Below are positions 32,231 to 43,276 of a stretch of DNA of 64,000 bases, in pieces (within the stretch, counting starts at the first letter, position 1; each line of letters starts with the position of its first letter). This DNA is from Burkholderia savannae (GTDB taxonomy: Bacteria; Pseudomonadota; Gammaproteobacteria; Burkholderiales; Burkholderiaceae): contig NZ_CP013417.1 of NCBI RefSeq assembly GCF_001524445.2, forward strand, positions 1,364,001 to 1,428,000. The letters are read 5' to 3'. A program made the translations under genes and the position numbers. The notes beneath the pieces are model-generated. The model was not told the origin of the DNA, ran no database searches, and saw only the letters and a list, made by a program, of their open reading frames with translations.

Positions 32231-32539
32231 ATGACGAAGAGAACCCGACGGACGCACTCAGCGGCGTTCAAAGCGAAAGTGGCCCTGGCGGCGGTCAAGG
32301 GCGAGCGCACGCTGGCCGAACTGGCGCAGCAGTTCGATGTGCACCCGAACCAGATCACGGAGTGGAAGCGGCAACTGCAGGAGCGTGCGGCGGATGTGTT
32401 CGGCGCGGCCGCTCCACCGTCGAACGAGCCGCCGGTGGACGTGAAAACGCTGCACGCGAAAATCGGACAGTTGACGCTGGAGAACGATTTTTTGTCAGGA
32501 GCGCTCGGCAAAGCCGGACTGCTGAGCGCAAAGCGATGA
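32231..32539 (+). CDS. IS3-family OrfA
   Basis: 102 residues. Helix-turn-helix with [14 protein letters not shown] and [10 protein letters not shown], then a leucine zipper ([16 protein letters not shown]). The slip site TTTTTTG lies at 32488-32494 (frame T-TTT-TTG), from which -1 slippage enters the orfB frame to make the OrfAB transposase. Its stop overlaps the orfB ATG. Confidence 0.93.
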   Translation: MTKRTRRTHSAAFKAKVALAAVKGERTLAELAQQFDVHPNQITEWKRQLQERAADVFGAAAPPSNEPPVDVKTLHAKIGQLTLENDFLSGALGKAGLLSAKR

Positions 32540-33366
32540 TTGACCGTACGCATGCGCTGCCGGTTTCGCGACAGACGCGACTGGTTGGCATCGCGAGATC
32601 GAGCGCGTATTACCGGGCGCAGCCAGTGAGCGAGGCGGACCAGTTGCTGATGCGGCGGATCGACGAACTGCACATGGAGTTTCCGTTTGCCGGAGCGCGG
32701 ATGCTGGCGCGTCTGTTGCGCCGGGAAGGCTATGAGGTCGGCCGCCGCCGCGTGCGCACGCTGATGAAACGCATGGGCGTGGAAGCGCTGTACTGCAAGC
32801 CGAACACGAGCCGACGCAATGCGCAGCACAAGATCTGGCCGTACCTGCTGCGCGGCATGAAAATCGCCCGGGCCAATCAGGCGTGGGCACTGGACACGAC
32901 ATACATTCCGATGGCGCGAGGCTTCGTGTACCTGACGGCAGTAGTGGATTGGTCAAGTCGCAAGGTGCTCTCGCACCGGGTGGCGATCACGCTGGAAGCA
33001 GTGCACGCCGTCGAGGCGCTCGAGGAAGCGTTCGCGCGCTACGGGCTGCCGGACATTGTGAACACCGATCAGGGCAGCCAGTTCACGGCGGGCGCGTTCA
33101 CCGAGGCCGTACTGGGTCGAGGCGTGCGGCTGTCGATGGACGGTAAAGGGGCCTGGCGCGACAACGTGTTCGTCGAACGCGTGTGGCGCAGCGTCAAGTA
33201 CGAAGAGGTTTACCTGCGAGCTTACGAGTCGGTCAGCCATGCCCGGCGCTCCATCGGCGACTACATCGAGCTGTACAACCGAAAACGGCCCCATTCGAGC
33301 CTGGCGGATCGGACGCCGGATGAGGCATACTTCGCGACGCTGCCTGCGATCAAATCGGCAGCATGA
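32536..33366 (+). CDS. IS3-family OrfB, DDE transposase
   Basis: 276 residues from ATG 32536. The rve/integrase core shows W-A-L-D-T-T-Y-I (first D), V-N-T-D-Q-G-S-Q-F (second D) and [12 protein letters not shown] (E), all catalytic residues present. The front part has the usual helical [17 protein letters not shown] domain. Probably expressed mainly as the frameshifted fusion. Confidence 0.95.
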   Translation: MIDRTHALPVSRQTRLVGIARSSAYYRAQPVSEADQLLMRRIDELHMEFPFAGARMLARLLRREGYEVGRRRVRTLMKRMGVEALYCKPNTSRRNAQHKIWPYLLRGMKIARANQAWALDTTYIPMARGFVYLTAVVDWSSRKVLSHRVAITLEAVHAVEALEEAFARYGLPDIVNTDQGSQFTAGAFTEAVLGRGVRLSMDGKGAWRDNVFVERVWRSVKYEEVYLRAYESVSHARRSIGDYIELYNRKRPHSSLADRTPDEAYFATLPAIKSAA

Positions 33367-33427
33367 TTGCCTCGGACGTTCCACTTAAAAATCTCAGAAA
33401 ACTGTCCGAACGAGTGAGGCCACCTCT

Positions 33428-35033
33428 TCGTCAACGTCCGAGGACCGTTTTGGGGCGGGAACAGTCGATCCCCAAAAAGGGCAGGAGTAGGTTTTGGCGT
33501 AGCTTTCTGACCTACGCCTTTTCAGATAAGGCGGAAAGACCTCTGCATCATCGGCGTGTGCTGCGCGGCGGCCGCTGCCGCTGCGTCGGGGGAGGCATCG
33601 ATTTGGGTGGCCATCTTGCGAATATCTGTCTGCGTATGCGGAATTGGGTGAGAGTTTACCTTGTCGTAGCGCTGCGCGAAGCCGGCCGGATGGCCAACGT
33701 GTTCGGGCAGCGCCGATTCGTGCGCATCGTGCGGCTTGATCGCGGGCGAGTGCGGCGTTTCGTGGCGCGCCGGCCGTCGCCTCGAACGAAAGAAAATTCG
33801 GTGTTGAACATGCGCGGGTTTGACGAGCATCGTCACGGTTCATTCGCCGGACGCCGTCGACGTTCGAATTCGACGCCGACCCATCGACAATCGAAACCGT
33901 TGGGACCGTTTCAGCCGCGCGTCGACGCGGATCGAACCGCGATGTCGAGCGATCGTCGCGCATCCGAGCGTAGGGCGGCGGCAGGCGGGCGACGCGTCGA
34001 CACCGCGGAGATTCAATGCCCGTATTCGAACGCGATCGCGAACAATAATTGGAACGCGAATTAAAAGGCAAAATTGATGCCGAGCGTGCTGAATTCGGTG
34101 CTGCATTGTTTATTGATTCATTCCCGATGTAAGAATATGATTGTATGATGGTGTTTATATTGTCTATTTTGTTATCGATGCATGGCGAATGCTATTGATT
34201 GAAGGGGCGGATAAATTAATACCATTGGTTTTGTTGGAGGAGTGGTAATAGTCTCCGTCGAGCGCAGAAATAAAAAGAATCCGGAAATGCGCGATTGCTA
34301 TCAGGCGTGTGCGACGAAGTGACGAAAACAGCACGTCGACACGCCGGATTGACGATGGCCGTACAGTGTTGACCGAGAAGAAATCAGCATACGGCGTTGT
34401 CGGGTATCTCCACCCGAGTATCTCTGCCGGATGATCATTGATTGAAATGCCGATGTCCGCCGATTGACTCGTTCGAGTCGAAACGATGCGGCATCGTGGA
34501 AGTCGGGGAAGTAGCGGGAAAATGATTAATCGAACGATGCGGCGATTTCGCGCGCGTCGGCAATATCCCGCGAAAAAAAAGGGGCCATGATGTCTCGTCG
34601 AATCTTGTCGGCTTTGCAGCGGGTGGGCTCGATACGAGTGCGCGCGGCGTGGCGCTTCGCACGCGGTCGCGCGACGATGACGGATTCGTGATTTTTCGAT
34701 TGCCGATGCAGGCCGTGCCGATCGCGGATTCGGCACTGCCATGAATCTCGGCGCTTGAATCCATTGCAATTCACGGTGCGTCCACCGAATCGGGTGGGAT
34801 GTCATGCCGCGCCCGTTTATTTCGAATTCGACGGATGTGTATCCGGTGCGCGCTGCGGCCGACGCGATGCGATCGAGCGCCCGCGATCCGTACAGGCCGA
34901 ACTCTGTCGCGCATCGATCCGCGACGAATGCTCGAGTGTTGAAGTGTTGGTGGAGTTGAGTGTGTAGTGCAAGAGTGTATGCATGCAGTCAGTGTTTCAA
35001 TCGAAGCGTCATTTTTTTATTTAGGAGAATGAA
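33428..35033. other. 1.6-kb region without supported gene
   Basis: The first part holds copy 2 of the diverged repeat (33467-33560). The middle is high G+C with only overlapping, compositionally odd frames on both strands. Bases 34060-34250 are markedly A,T-rich. No protein family, RNA gene or long repeat was recognised. The end (34980-35033) carries the promoter/5' leader of the next gene with TTTAGGAGAATGAA as ribosome binding site. Confidence 0.5.
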
Positions 35034-35306
35034 ATGAAAAAGACTCTCGCCGCTGTCGTTTCCGCAATGCTTTTGGCTTCGTCGTACGCGCACGCCGATA
35101 CGTTGTGCACGTCGGGCACGATCAGCAAGCTCTTCATCGACAAGAACGGGGTCATGGAGGTGACGGTCGGCACCCTGTCGTACTTGAACGGAAACAAGGA
35201 TGTGTATCCGCTCATCACGTCGGCATTTGTGATGGGCAAGCAACTCTACATCTACGCGAGCAATTGCCAGCCGGGCACGTCGATGGGAGGCTTTGCCGTT
35301 CGGTAA
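35034..35306 (+). CDS. Small exported protein, unknown
   Basis: 90 residues. A typical Sec signal peptide (K-K-T-L-A-A-V-V-S-A-M-L-L-A-S) with cleavage after A-H-A, then a small beta-rich domain with two cysteines (one near the mature start, one near the end) that could form a disulphide. Strong ribosome binding site (TTTAGGAGAATGAA). No family recognised. It stands alone beside the accessory region. Confidence 0.75.
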   Translation: MKKTLAAVVSAMLLASSYAHADTLCTSGTISKLFIDKNGVMEVTVGTLSYLNGNKDVYPLITSAFVMGKQLYIYASNCQPGTSMGGFAVR

Positions 35307-35487
35307 TGGAGGCCGGCGAAGCAGGCGGCGCAAGTGTGATGGCCGTCGTTCGCGTCGCGATGTGGCCCGCCGGCCGCCTTTTTCGTCGCGATGAAGCGCG
35401 CTGCGGTACGTTTCACCGCGACGTCGTAAAGCGGAAAGCGTCATCCGCGATGCGAGCCGGCTCGTTCGAGCCGGCCTGAAAGCGAAA

Positions 35488-35518
35488 CGGCCCGCGGCGC
35501 TCGAGGCGCCGCGGGCCG
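35488..35518. terminator. Very strong hairpin between exported protein and suhB
   Basis: 13-bp perfect G,C stem (CGGCCCGCGGCGC / GCGCCGCGGGCCG) with a 5-base loop and no T-run. It probably separates the converging transcripts. Confidence 0.55.
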
Positions 35519-35572
35519 CCGATCTCGCCGCCGAAGCGACTTGGCGTCACGCGCCTTCGGTGCGGCCGCTGC

Positions 35573-36376
35573 TCATTCCTCGGCCGGCCGCGTGTGCGTG
35601 TAGCGGCTCAGGATCGGGATCATCTGCGCGTAGATCTTCGGGTTCGCGGCAACGATCTCGCGCCGATGCAGGAAGTCCGAATCGCCCGTGTAGTTGCCGA
35701 CGAGGCCGCCCGCCTCGGTGACGAGCAAGCTGCCCGCGGCGACGTCCCAGACGTTGATGCCCTGCTCGAAGAATCCGTCGAGGCGGCCCGCCGCGACGTT
35801 GGCGAGGTCGAGCGCGGCTGCGCCCGGGCGGCGTAGCCCGGTGCACGCTTGCGTCATCTCGGTGAAAAGGCGTGAATATGCGTCGAGGCCGTCTTTCTCG
35901 CGGAACGGGAAGCCTGTGCCGATCAGCGCGTCGGCGAGGCGGTCGCGTCGGCCGACGCGGATGCGCCGATCGTTCAGGAATGCACCGCGGCCGCGCGTCG
36001 CCGTGAAGAGGTCGTTGTGGTTCGGATCGTAGACCACGGCCTGCGTGACGACGCCCTTGTGCGCGAGCGCGATCGACACGCAGTAGTACGGAAAGCCGTG
36101 AATGAAGTTCGTCGTGCCGTCGAGCGGATCGATGATCCACTGGAATTCGGATTCGTTGCCCGATTCGCCGGATTCCTCGGCGAGGATCGCGTGATCGGGG
36201 TAGGCGGTCTTCAGTGTTTCGATGATCGAGTCTTCCGCCGCCTTGTCGACTTCCGTCACGAAATCGTTCTGCTGTTTCTTGCGGATCTCGATCAGGTCGA
36301 GGTCGAGCGATGCGCGATTGATGATCTGTCCGGCGCGGCGAGCAGCCTTGACAGCGATGTTGAGCATGGGATGCAT
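35573..36376 (-). CDS. suhB: Inositol-1-monophosphatase SuhB
   Basis: 267 residues from ATG 36376. Metal-binding motifs are complete: [20 protein letters not shown], and W-D-V-A-A-G near the C-terminus. It hydrolyses myo-inositol-1-phosphate, and in E. coli also joins rRNA transcription antitermination complexes. Divergent from trmJ across a 289-base gap. Confidence 0.95.
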   Translation of the reverse strand: MHPMLNIAVKAARRAGQIINRASLDLDLIEIRKKQQNDFVTEVDKAAEDSIIETLKTAYPDHAILAEESGESGNESEFQWIIDPLDGTTNFIHGFPYYCVSIALAHKGVVTQAVVYDPNHNDLFTATRGRGAFLNDRRIRVGRRDRLADALIGTGFPFREKDGLDAYSRLFTEMTQACTGLRRPGAAALDLANVAAGRLDGFFEQGINVWDVAAGSLLVTEAGGLVGNYTGDSDFLHRREIVAANPKIYAQMIPILSRYTHTRPAEE

Positions 36377-36665
36377 GAGCCTGAATCCTGAAGCCGGCGG
36401 CGCAAGGCCGCCACGAGTGGTGATCGAACCAGCGAGACGCGCCCGGGCGCGCACGTGGCGGCAGGCGGGCGTTTCGCCGACGAAAGACGAATTGGCAAAG
36501 AGCGGGGGCGGGCCGAACAGTGCGGGCGCCGCGGGCAAGGACGTAATTTTACCCGACTCGCGGCGGTTTTTTGTGAAACGATCGCGTGCACGGTTCGGCT
36601 GGCCATTCGGACGAGTGGGTTTGTCGGCGAGTTGGCGATACCATACCGGCATCCCGATCAGTCAA

Positions 36666-37592
36666 ATGAAAGTCTTGGAATCTCAGCAGAAACCGTCCGC
36701 GCCGTCCGCCGGCGCGGCCACATCCCGTCCGGCGCGCGCCGCACGCGGCGGATTCACGTCGACGCGCTTCGTGCTCGTCGAGCCGAGTCACCCCGGCAAC
36801 GTCGGCGCGGCGGCGCGCGCGCTGAAGACAATGGGTTTTTCGCGCCTCGTGCTCGTCGCGCCGCGCGTGCCGCACGTGCAGAGCGATCCGGAAGCGCTCG
36901 CGATGGCGAGCGGCGCCGACGACGTGCTCGCGTCCGCGCATGTCGTGCCGACGCTTGCCGATGCGCTGAACGGCGTGCAGTGGTCGATCGCGCTCACCGC
37001 GCGGTCGCGCGAATACGGGCCGCCGCGGCTCGCGCCCCGCGCGGCCGCCGCGAGTGCCCTCCGGCACGTGCATACCGGCGACATCGCGTTCGTGTTCGGC
37101 AACGAGCGCACGGGCCTGTCGAACGAGCAGGTCGAGCGCTGCAGCGCGCTCGCGCATATTCCGGCGAATCCCGCGTACAGCTCGCTCAATCTCGCGCAGG
37201 CGGTGCAGGTGCTCGCGTACGAGTTGCGCGTCGCGCTGCTCGAAGGCGACGCATCGGCCGCGCCGCGGGACGCCGCGCTCGGCACGCTCGCGCAGAGCGA
37301 CGAGATCGAGCGAATGTTCGTGCATCTGGAAAATGCGCTGATCGCGCTCGACTTCCTCGATCCGCGCAATCCGAAGAAGCTGATGCCGCGGCTGCGGCGG
37401 CTCTTTGCGCGCACGGGGCTCGAACGCGAGGAGGTGAACATCGTCCGCGGGATCGCGAAGCACATCCTGCTGAATTCGGGCGGCGCGCAAGCGCGTGCGG
37501 GCGCCTCGGGCGACGGCGAAGGCGAAGCGGGCGAGGCCGGCGACGCGGTCGACGCGGACGATTCCGGCATCGGCGCCGGGCGAGGCGAGTAG
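36666..37592 (+). CDS. trmJ: tRNA (Cm32/Um32) methyltransferase TrmJ
   Basis: 308 residues. SPOUT-family knot motifs are clear: F-V-L-V-E-P-S-H-P-G-N-V-G-A-A-A-R-A, F-V-F-G-N-E-R-T-G-L-S, and P-A-Y-S-S-L-N-L-A-Q-A-V. It methylates the 2'-OH of residue 32 in tRNA anticodon loops. ATG 36666 gives a start about 40 residues before the domain. The last 35 residues are a low-complexity G/D/A tail. Confidence 0.92.
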   Translation: MKVLESQQKPSAPSAGAATSRPARAARGGFTSTRFVLVEPSHPGNVGAAARALKTMGFSRLVLVAPRVPHVQSDPEALAMASGADDVLASAHVVPTLADALNGVQWSIALTARSREYGPPRLAPRAAAASALRHVHTGDIAFVFGNERTGLSNEQVERCSALAHIPANPAYSSLNLAQAVQVLAYELRVALLEGDASAAPRDAALGTLAQSDEIERMFVHLENALIALDFLDPRNPKKLMPRLRRLFARTGLEREEVNIVRGIAKHILLNSGGAQARAGASGDGEGEAGEAGDAVDADDSGIGAGRGE

Positions 37593-37776
37593 CGGCGTGC
37601 GCCGGTCTGCCGCCGGCGCGCTATATCCGTGATCGCGGCAGGGAGAACGCGGCGCCTGCTGCGCACTCGCGGCGGCCGATCTACAATCGTCCGAACGTCA
37701 TAAGCAAAGCTGTCAAAGCGATAACGGCTCCGCCCGGCGGCCGCGCGCCGGGTTTCCTCCTTCCATCGTCACCATC

Positions 37777-38559
37777 ATGTTCACGAGACTTCGCGAAGAC
37801 GTCGCCACGATCCGCGAGCGAGATCCCGCCGCCCGCAGCGCCTGGGAAACACTCACGTGCTATCCGGGGCTGCATGCGCTCGTGTTCCACAGGCTCGCGC
37901 ACGCGTGCTGGCGCTCGGGCTGGCGCTGGCTCGGCCGGTTCGTGTCGCAGGTCGGCCGCTTCCTGACCGGCATCGAGATCCACCCGGGCGCGACGCTCGG
38001 CCGGCGCGTGTTCATCGATCATGGGATGGGCGTCGTGATCGGCGAAACGGCCGTCGTCGGCGACGACTGCACGATTTACCAGGGCGTGACGCTCGGCGGC
38101 ACGTCGCTCACGCGCGGCGCGAAGCGTCACCCGACGCTCGAGCGCGGCGTGATCGTCGGAGCCGGCGCGAAGGTGCTGGGCGGCTTCACGGTCGGCGCGG
38201 GCGCGAAGATCGGCTCGAACGCGGTCGTCGTGAAACCGGTGCCGGTGGGCGGCACCGCGGTCGGCAACCCGGCGCGGGTCGTGATGCCGGCCGACGCGAA
38301 GCGCGCGCCCGAGCGCGCGGCGTTCTGCGCGTACGGGATCACGCCGAACGCCGACGATCCGATGTCGCTCGCGGTCCACGGCCTCATCGATCATGCGGCG
38401 AAGGAGGCGCAGCGCGTCGACGAAATCGTCGCCGCGCTCGAGCGGCTGGGCGCGCATCTGGATGCATTGCAGGGCGCGGACGGCGCGCGGCTCGATTTGC
38501 GCCGACTTTCCGCGGCGTTCGAGGGCGGGGCGCTCGACGGGAAGACGGCCGGGCGCTGA
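37777..38559 (+). CDS. cysE: Serine O-acetyltransferase CysE
   Basis: 260 residues. N-terminal helical domain then left-handed hexapeptide repeats ([28 protein letters not shown]) with the catalytic H-P-T-L region, the CysE signature. Makes O-acetylserine, the precursor of cysteine. A TACAAT box at 37681 may be the -10 promoter element. Confidence 0.95.
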   Translation: MFTRLREDVATIRERDPAARSAWETLTCYPGLHALVFHRLAHACWRSGWRWLGRFVSQVGRFLTGIEIHPGATLGRRVFIDHGMGVVIGETAVVGDDCTIYQGVTLGGTSLTRGAKRHPTLERGVIVGAGAKVLGGFTVGAGAKIGSNAVVVKPVPVGGTAVGNPARVVMPADAKRAPERAAFCAYGITPNADDPMSLAVHGLIDHAAKEAQRVDEIVAALERLGAHLDALQGADGARLDLRRLSAAFEGGALDGKTAGR

Positions 38560-38859
38560 GTCGGGCGGGCGCAGGATGCGCTGCGCGCGGCATGCCTCGC
38601 ATCGGATATCGCCGCGCGCGGTCCGTTTGCGATGCATCGTCATATTCGAGCCGACACCGAGCGGCATCGCGCGAAAGCTGATCAAAGCGACGCGAACCTG
38701 CCGTCGCGCGCGGCGCGAAGGTTCGCCGCATCGCTCGTCAGGAATCCAATGAGCGTGGAGCATGGGGGCGCGCCGGGTTCGCTCGGCGCGGCACGACCGA
38801 GTTCGCGGGGCAGCCGGAAGCCGCGCTGCCCGCTCGTCCGTCTCGAACGTGCCCGATGC
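38560..38859. other. 300-base intergenic gap
   Basis: Between the cysE stop and the lpxH stop (the genes converge). No gene or clear terminator stem with T-run was seen. Confidence 0.5.
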
Positions 38860-39660
38860 TCAATCGAGCGGCAGCGCGCGTATCCCTTGTGCGTCGACGC
38901 ACAGGTAGCCGCCGCGGTGCGGCGCGTGGTCGAGTTCCCAGTCGGGCAATACCCAGCGCACGCCGCCCGCCTCGACGTGCCGCGCCGGCTTGTGCGTGTG
39001 GCCGTGGATGATCGTGCGCGCGCCGCTGCGTTTGAATAGCGCGGCGATGCCCTTGCGCGTCACGTCATAGCGCGGCGATGCGGGGCGCATCCGGCCGGAT
39101 TCGCTCGACGCGCGCATCCGCTCGGCGAGCGCGCGGCGCCACGCGAACGGCCACGCGAGAAAGAGCCGCTGCGCGAGGCCGTTGCGCGCGAAGCGGCGAA
39201 ACCATTGATAGCCGCGGTCGGCCGTGCACTGCGCATCGCCGTGCGCGAGCGCGATGCGGTTGCCGAACGCGACGACGACGGACGGATCTGGAATGAAGAG
39301 CGCGCCCGCCGCTTTCATGAAACGCTTGCCGAGCAGGAAGTCGCGATTGCCGCGCATCACGTAAAGCGCGATGCCGCGCTCGGAGAACGTGCGCAGCAGC
39401 GCGGCCATTCGCGCGGCGAACGGATCGTGGTCGAGGACGTCGTCGCCGATCCAGTATTCGAACAAGTCGCCGAGGATGAATACCGAATCCGCGCTGTCGG
39501 CCGTCACGCGCACGAAGTGCTCGAACGCCGCGACCGTGCGCGGAATCGCTTCGCTCAAATGCAGATCGGAGACGAACAGGAACGGGCGAGCCGCGTGCGC
39601 GAGCCCGCGTTCGCCCGGCACGCCCGCAAAGACGCTTCGCGGCGGCGTTTCCTGCAACAT
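38860..39660 (-). CDS. lpxH: UDP-2,3-diacylglucosamine pyrophosphatase LpxH
   Basis: 266 residues. Calcineurin-like metallophosphoesterase motifs in order: S-D-L-H-L-S, G-D-L-F-E-Y-W-I-G-D-D, G-N-R-D-F, H-G-D, H-G-H-T-H. It forms lipid X in lipid A synthesis at the inner membrane face. Followed upstream by the two cyclophilin genes on the same strand, a conserved cluster. Confidence 0.95.
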   Translation of the reverse strand: MLQETPPRSVFAGVPGERGLAHAARPFLFVSDLHLSEAIPRTVAAFEHFVRVTADSADSVFILGDLFEYWIGDDVLDHDPFAARMAALLRTFSERGIALYVMRGNRDFLLGKRFMKAAGALFIPDPSVVVAFGNRIALAHGDAQCTADRGYQWFRRFARNGLAQRLFLAWPFAWRRALAERMRASSESGRMRPASPRYDVTRKGIAALFKRSGARTIIHGHTHKPARHVEAGGVRWVLPDWELDHAPHRGGYLCVDAQGIRALPLD

Positions 39661-39683
39661 TCCGGTGCCTCGTCGCGCCAGGT

Positions 39684-40175
39684 TCAGACCACGACGGCCT
39701 TCTCGATCACGACGTCGTCGTTCGGCACGTCCTGATGGAAGCCCTTGCTGCCCGTCTTGACGGCCTTGATCTTGTCGACGACGTCCTGGCCTTCGACGAC
39801 CTTGCCGAACACCGCGTAGCCCCAGCCCTGCGGCGTCGGCGACGAGTGGTTCAGGAAGTCGTTGTCGTTCACGTTGATGAAGAACTGCGCGGTCGCCGAG
39901 TGCGGATCGTTCGTGCGCGCCATCGCGATCGTGTACGTGTCGTTCTTCAGGCCGTTGTTCGCTTCGTTCGCGATCGGCGCGTCGGTCGGCTTTTGCTTCA
40001 GGCCCGGCTCGAAGCCGCCGCCCTGGATCATGAAGCCGTTGATCACGCGGTGGAAGACCGTGCCGTCGTAGTGGCCCTTCTTCACGTAGTTGAGGAAGTT
40101 CTCGACCGTCTTCGGCGCCTTCGCCTCGTCGAGTTCGAGCTTGATGACGCCGTGGTTCGTATGCAGTTCGATCAT
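39684..40175 (-). CDS. ppiB: Peptidyl-prolyl isomerase B, cytoplasmic
   Basis: 163 residues without signal peptide. Cyclophilin core: [31 protein letters not shown], and V-F-G-K-V-V-E-G. It catalyses cis-trans proline isomerisation. It is 80 bases downstream of ppiA and probably co-transcribed. Confidence 0.95.
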   Translation of the reverse strand: MIELHTNHGVIKLELDEAKAPKTVENFLNYVKKGHYDGTVFHRVINGFMIQGGGFEPGLKQKPTDAPIANEANNGLKNDTYTIAMARTNDPHSATAQFFINVNDNDFLNHSSPTPQGWGYAVFGKVVEGQDVVDKIKAVKTGSKGFHQDVPNDDVVIEKAVVV

Positions 40176-40255
40176 GATGGTTCCTTCGGTGGATGGGGGT
40201 TAAACGGCGCGCGGCCGCTCGGGACGACGCGGCCGCGCGGAAGAGTCGGGCGGGC

Positions 40256-40831
40256 TTATTTCGAGACGATCGTCGCCGATTCGATCACGATCGGCTTTTC
40301 CGGCACGTCGCGCATCGGCCCGCGCACCGTCGTCGTCGTGGCTTCGATCTTCTTCACGACGTCCATGCCCGACACGACCTTGCCGAACACCGCGTAGCCG
40401 TTGCCGTCCGGGTTCGGATAGTCGAGGCCGGCGTTGTCGACGGTGTTGATGAAGAACTGCGCGGTCGCCGAGTTCGGATCGCTCGTGCGCGCCATCGCGA
40501 TCGTGCCGGTCGCGTTCTTCAGGCCGTTCTGGCTCTCGAGCGGGATCGGCGCGCGGGTCGGCTTCTCGTCGAAGTTCGTCTTGTAGCCGCCGCCCTGGAT
40601 CATGAAGCCCTTGATCACGCGATGGAAGATCGTGCCGTTGTACTGGCCCGCCTTCACGTAATCGAGGAAGTTGGCGACGGTCTTCGGCGCCTTCTCCGGG
40701 TACAGCTCGACGCGGATGTCGCCCTGCGTGGTCTTCAGCTGCACGACGGGGTGCGTCGCGGCCGATTGCGCGAACGCGGGGGCGGTCGCGAGGAGGGCGG
40801 CGCTGCCGAGCGCCAGCAACAGACGTTTCAT
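40256..40831 (-). CDS. ppiA: Peptidyl-prolyl isomerase A, periplasmic
   Basis: 191 residues with a Sec signal (L-L-L-A-L-G-S-A-A-L-L-A-T, cleavage near A-F-A-Q). The mature part repeats the cyclophilin motifs found in ppiB ([21 protein letters not shown]). An evident duplication of the cytoplasmic form adapted for the periplasm. Confidence 0.95.
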   Translation of the reverse strand: MKRLLLALGSAALLATAPAFAQSAATHPVVQLKTTQGDIRVELYPEKAPKTVANFLDYVKAGQYNGTIFHRVIKGFMIQGGGYKTNFDEKPTRAPIPLESQNGLKNATGTIAMARTSDPNSATAQFFINTVDNAGLDYPNPDGNGYAVFGKVVSGMDVVKKIEATTTTVRGPMRDVPEKPIVIESATIVSK

Positions 40832-40875
40832 AACGGTCCTCTGGGTGGGTGAAGGAAAGGCGCGGCGTCGCGGTG

Positions 40876-41598
40876 TTATTGCGACGGCGCGACGTAGGGC
40901 GGCATCGCAAGCGTGCCGCTCGGTCCGCCGAACTGGAACGTCGGGGAAAGCGGCAGGGTGGTCGTCGTCACGTTCGCGGCCGCCCGCGCCGAATAGTCGC
41001 GCGTGGCCGACGCCGGCGCGGCCGCCGATTTCGCCTTCGGCGGCGCGATGATCTTCTGCAGGTCCGACAGGCGCTGCGCGGTCGCGCCGCTCGTGCGGCC
41101 GAGCGATTGCGCGCGCTTGTACGATTCGGCCGCGAGGCGCAGGTAGAGATCGCCGAGGTTCTCGTAGGCGAGGCCGTAGTTCGGGTTCGCCTGCGTCGCG
41201 GTGACGAGCGCGCTGCGCGCTTCGTCGTAGCGGCCGTGTTTCGCGTAGAGCGCCGCCAGGTTGTTGTAGGGTTCCGGCAGCTCCGGGTAGGCCTGTGTCA
41301 GCTCGACGAACTGCTTGATCGCTTCGTCGTCGCGGTTCAGGCGCGCGAGTACCGCGCCGCGCTTGAACTGTGCCTGCACGTCGCGCGGGTTCGACGCGAT
41401 GCGCGCGTCGAGCTGCGCGAGCGCCTGCGTCCAGTTCCGGCTCGCGATCGACGCGTCGATTTCCGGCGTGCCGTCGATGGGGGCGGGCGCTTTCTGCGCA
41501 AGGGCCGCCGCGCCCGGAAAGAGCGCGAGCGCGGCGCTCACGGCGGCGGTCGCAACAAGGGTCGCAGCGCTCGGCGCACGGCCGCGGGAAGGTTTCAT
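40876..41598 (-). CDS. Exported TPR-repeat protein
   Basis: 240 residues from ATG 41598. Signal-like hydrophobic start (A-T-A-A-V-S-A-A-L-A-L-F-P) then about three tetratricopeptide repeats (W-T-Q-A-L-A-Q-L-D-A-R-I, A-Y-P-E-L-P-E-P-Y-N-N-L-A, N-Y-G-L-A-Y-E-N-L-G-D-L-Y). Periplasmic or envelope scaffold. Divergent from cysS; a TATAAC-like box lies in the gap. Confidence 0.85.
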   Translation of the reverse strand: MKPSRGRAPSAATLVATAAVSAALALFPGAAALAQKAPAPIDGTPEIDASIASRNWTQALAQLDARIASNPRDVQAQFKRGAVLARLNRDDEAIKQFVELTQAYPELPEPYNNLAALYAKHGRYDEARSALVTATQANPNYGLAYENLGDLYLRLAAESYKRAQSLGRTSGATAQRLSDLQKIIAPPKAKSAAAPASATRDYSARAAANVTTTTLPLSPTFQFGGPSGTLAMPPYVAPSQ

Positions 41599-41831
41599 AG
41601 GCTCAAATCGGAATGTTATACTCCGACCCATTCTAACAAAACGTCCGCGCGTTCCGGCGAGCCGCGGATAGTCTTTGCCTCTCGTGGCCGTCACCGCTTC
41701 ACTTGCGGATCGATCGCCGCATGTCATCCGAGGAAGCGCACGGCACGCGGCCCAGCCAACAGAAGTCCTGTCGGGTGCCGCATGCACGGCGAGCATCGCC
41801 AGGCGGTTTCCTTCGGCTCACTTTCGTCTCT

Positions 41832-43229
41832 ATGGAATCACTGCGCATCTACAACACGCTCGCGCGTGACAAGCAAGTTTTCGTGCCGCGGCAGCCCGGC
41901 GAAGTGCGGATGTACGTTTGCGGGATCACCGTTTACGACTACTGCCATATCGGTCATGCGCGGATGGTCGTCGTGTTCGACATCGTCCAGCGCTGGCTGC
42001 GTGCGATCGGCTATCGCGTGACGTACGTGCGCAACGTCACCGACATCGACGACAAGATCATCCGCCGCGCGGTCGAGAACGGCGAGACGATCAAGTCGCT
42101 CACGCGCCGCTTCACCGACGCGATGAACGCGGACTTCGACGCGCTCGGCGTCGAGCGCCCGGACATCGAGCCGCGCGCGACCGATTTCATTGCGCAGATG
42201 CTCGGCATGATCGAGAAGCTCGAGGCGAACGGCTACGCGTATCAGGCGAAGGACGGCGACGTCAATTATTCGGTGCGCAAGTTCGCGGACTACGGCAAGC
42301 TTTCCGGCAAGTCGCTCGAGGATCTGCGCGCGGGCGAGCGCGTCGCCGCGAACGACGCGAAGGAAGATCCGCTCGATTTCGTGTTGTGGAAGCGCGCGAA
42401 GCCGGAGGAGCCGGCGGGCGCGTCGTGGGAATCGAAATACGGCCTGGGCCGTCCGGGCTGGCACATCGAATGCTCGGCGATGGGTTGCACGCTGCTCGGA
42501 AATCATTTCGACATCCACGGCGGCGGTCAGGACTTGCAGTTTCCGCACCACGAGAACGAGATCGCGCAAAGCGAGGGTGCGACGGGACAAACTTTCGTCA
42601 ATTATTGGATGCACAACGGTTTCGTGCAGGTCGATAGTGAGAAGATGTCGAAATCACTCGGCAACTTCTTCACGATCCGCGAGGTGCTCGAGAAGTACGA
42701 TGCCGAGGTCGTGCGCTTCTTCATCGTTCGCACGCACTACCGTTCGCCGCTCAACTACAGCGACGTTCATCTCGACGACGCGCGCGCGTCGCTCACGCGT
42801 CTTTACACGGCGCTGAAGGACGCGACGCCGGATGCGGCGCCGCTCGACTGGAACGAGGCGCACGCGCAGCGTTTCGCGGCCGCGATGAACGACGATTTCA
42901 ACACGGCCGTCGCGGTCGCCGTGCTGTTCGAGCTCGCGACCGAGGTGAACCGCACGCGCGATCCGGCGCTCACGCGCCAGCTCAAGCGGCTCGCGGGCCT
43001 GCTCGGCCTGCTCGGCCGCGAGCCGCGCGAGTTCCTGCAGCAGGCGTCGGGCACGGCGCGCGCGGGCGCGCTCGAGCCGGAAGAGATCGAAGCGAAGATC
43101 GCCGCGCGCGTCGCGGCGAAGCAAGCGAAGAACTATGCCGAAGCGGACCGGATTCGGGCGGAACTGCTCGAGGCCGGGGTCGCACTTGAAGACAAACCGG
43201 GCGGGTCGACCGAGTGGCGCCGCGTATGA
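41832..43229 (+). CDS. cysS: Cysteinyl-tRNA synthetase
   Basis: 465 residues, usual length. Class I motifs: H-I-G-H-A-R (HIGH) and K-M-S-K-S, with the zinc ligands around M-Y-V-C-G-I-T-V and H-I-E-C-S-A-M. ATG 41832 chosen because the HIGH motif then lies at the normal distance (about residue 40). Confidence 0.97.
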   Translation: MESLRIYNTLARDKQVFVPRQPGEVRMYVCGITVYDYCHIGHARMVVVFDIVQRWLRAIGYRVTYVRNVTDIDDKIIRRAVENGETIKSLTRRFTDAMNADFDALGVERPDIEPRATDFIAQMLGMIEKLEANGYAYQAKDGDVNYSVRKFADYGKLSGKSLEDLRAGERVAANDAKEDPLDFVLWKRAKPEEPAGASWESKYGLGRPGWHIECSAMGCTLLGNHFDIHGGGQDLQFPHHENEIAQSEGATGQTFVNYWMHNGFVQVDSEKMSKSLGNFFTIREVLEKYDAEVVRFFIVRTHYRSPLNYSDVHLDDARASLTRLYTALKDATPDAAPLDWNEAHAQRFAAAMNDDFNTAVAVAVLFELATEVNRTRDPALTRQLKRLAGLLGLLGREPREFLQQASGTARAGALEPEEIEAKIAARVAAKQAKNYAEADRIRAELLEAGVALEDKPGGSTEWRRV

Positions 43230-43276
43230 GCGCGCATCGTCTGTCCCACTGATCGATTCGCCAGGTAGGAGGCTAG

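Larger units (their letters stand above)
32144..33427 (+). mobile_element. IS3-family insertion sequence
   Basis: About 1.28 kb. Ends are imperfect inverted repeats (AGAGGTGGCC and TTCGGACAGT shared in order at both ends). Holds orfA and orfB, joined by a canonical -1 slip site. No clear target duplication was seen, so exact borders are approximate. Confidence 0.85.
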
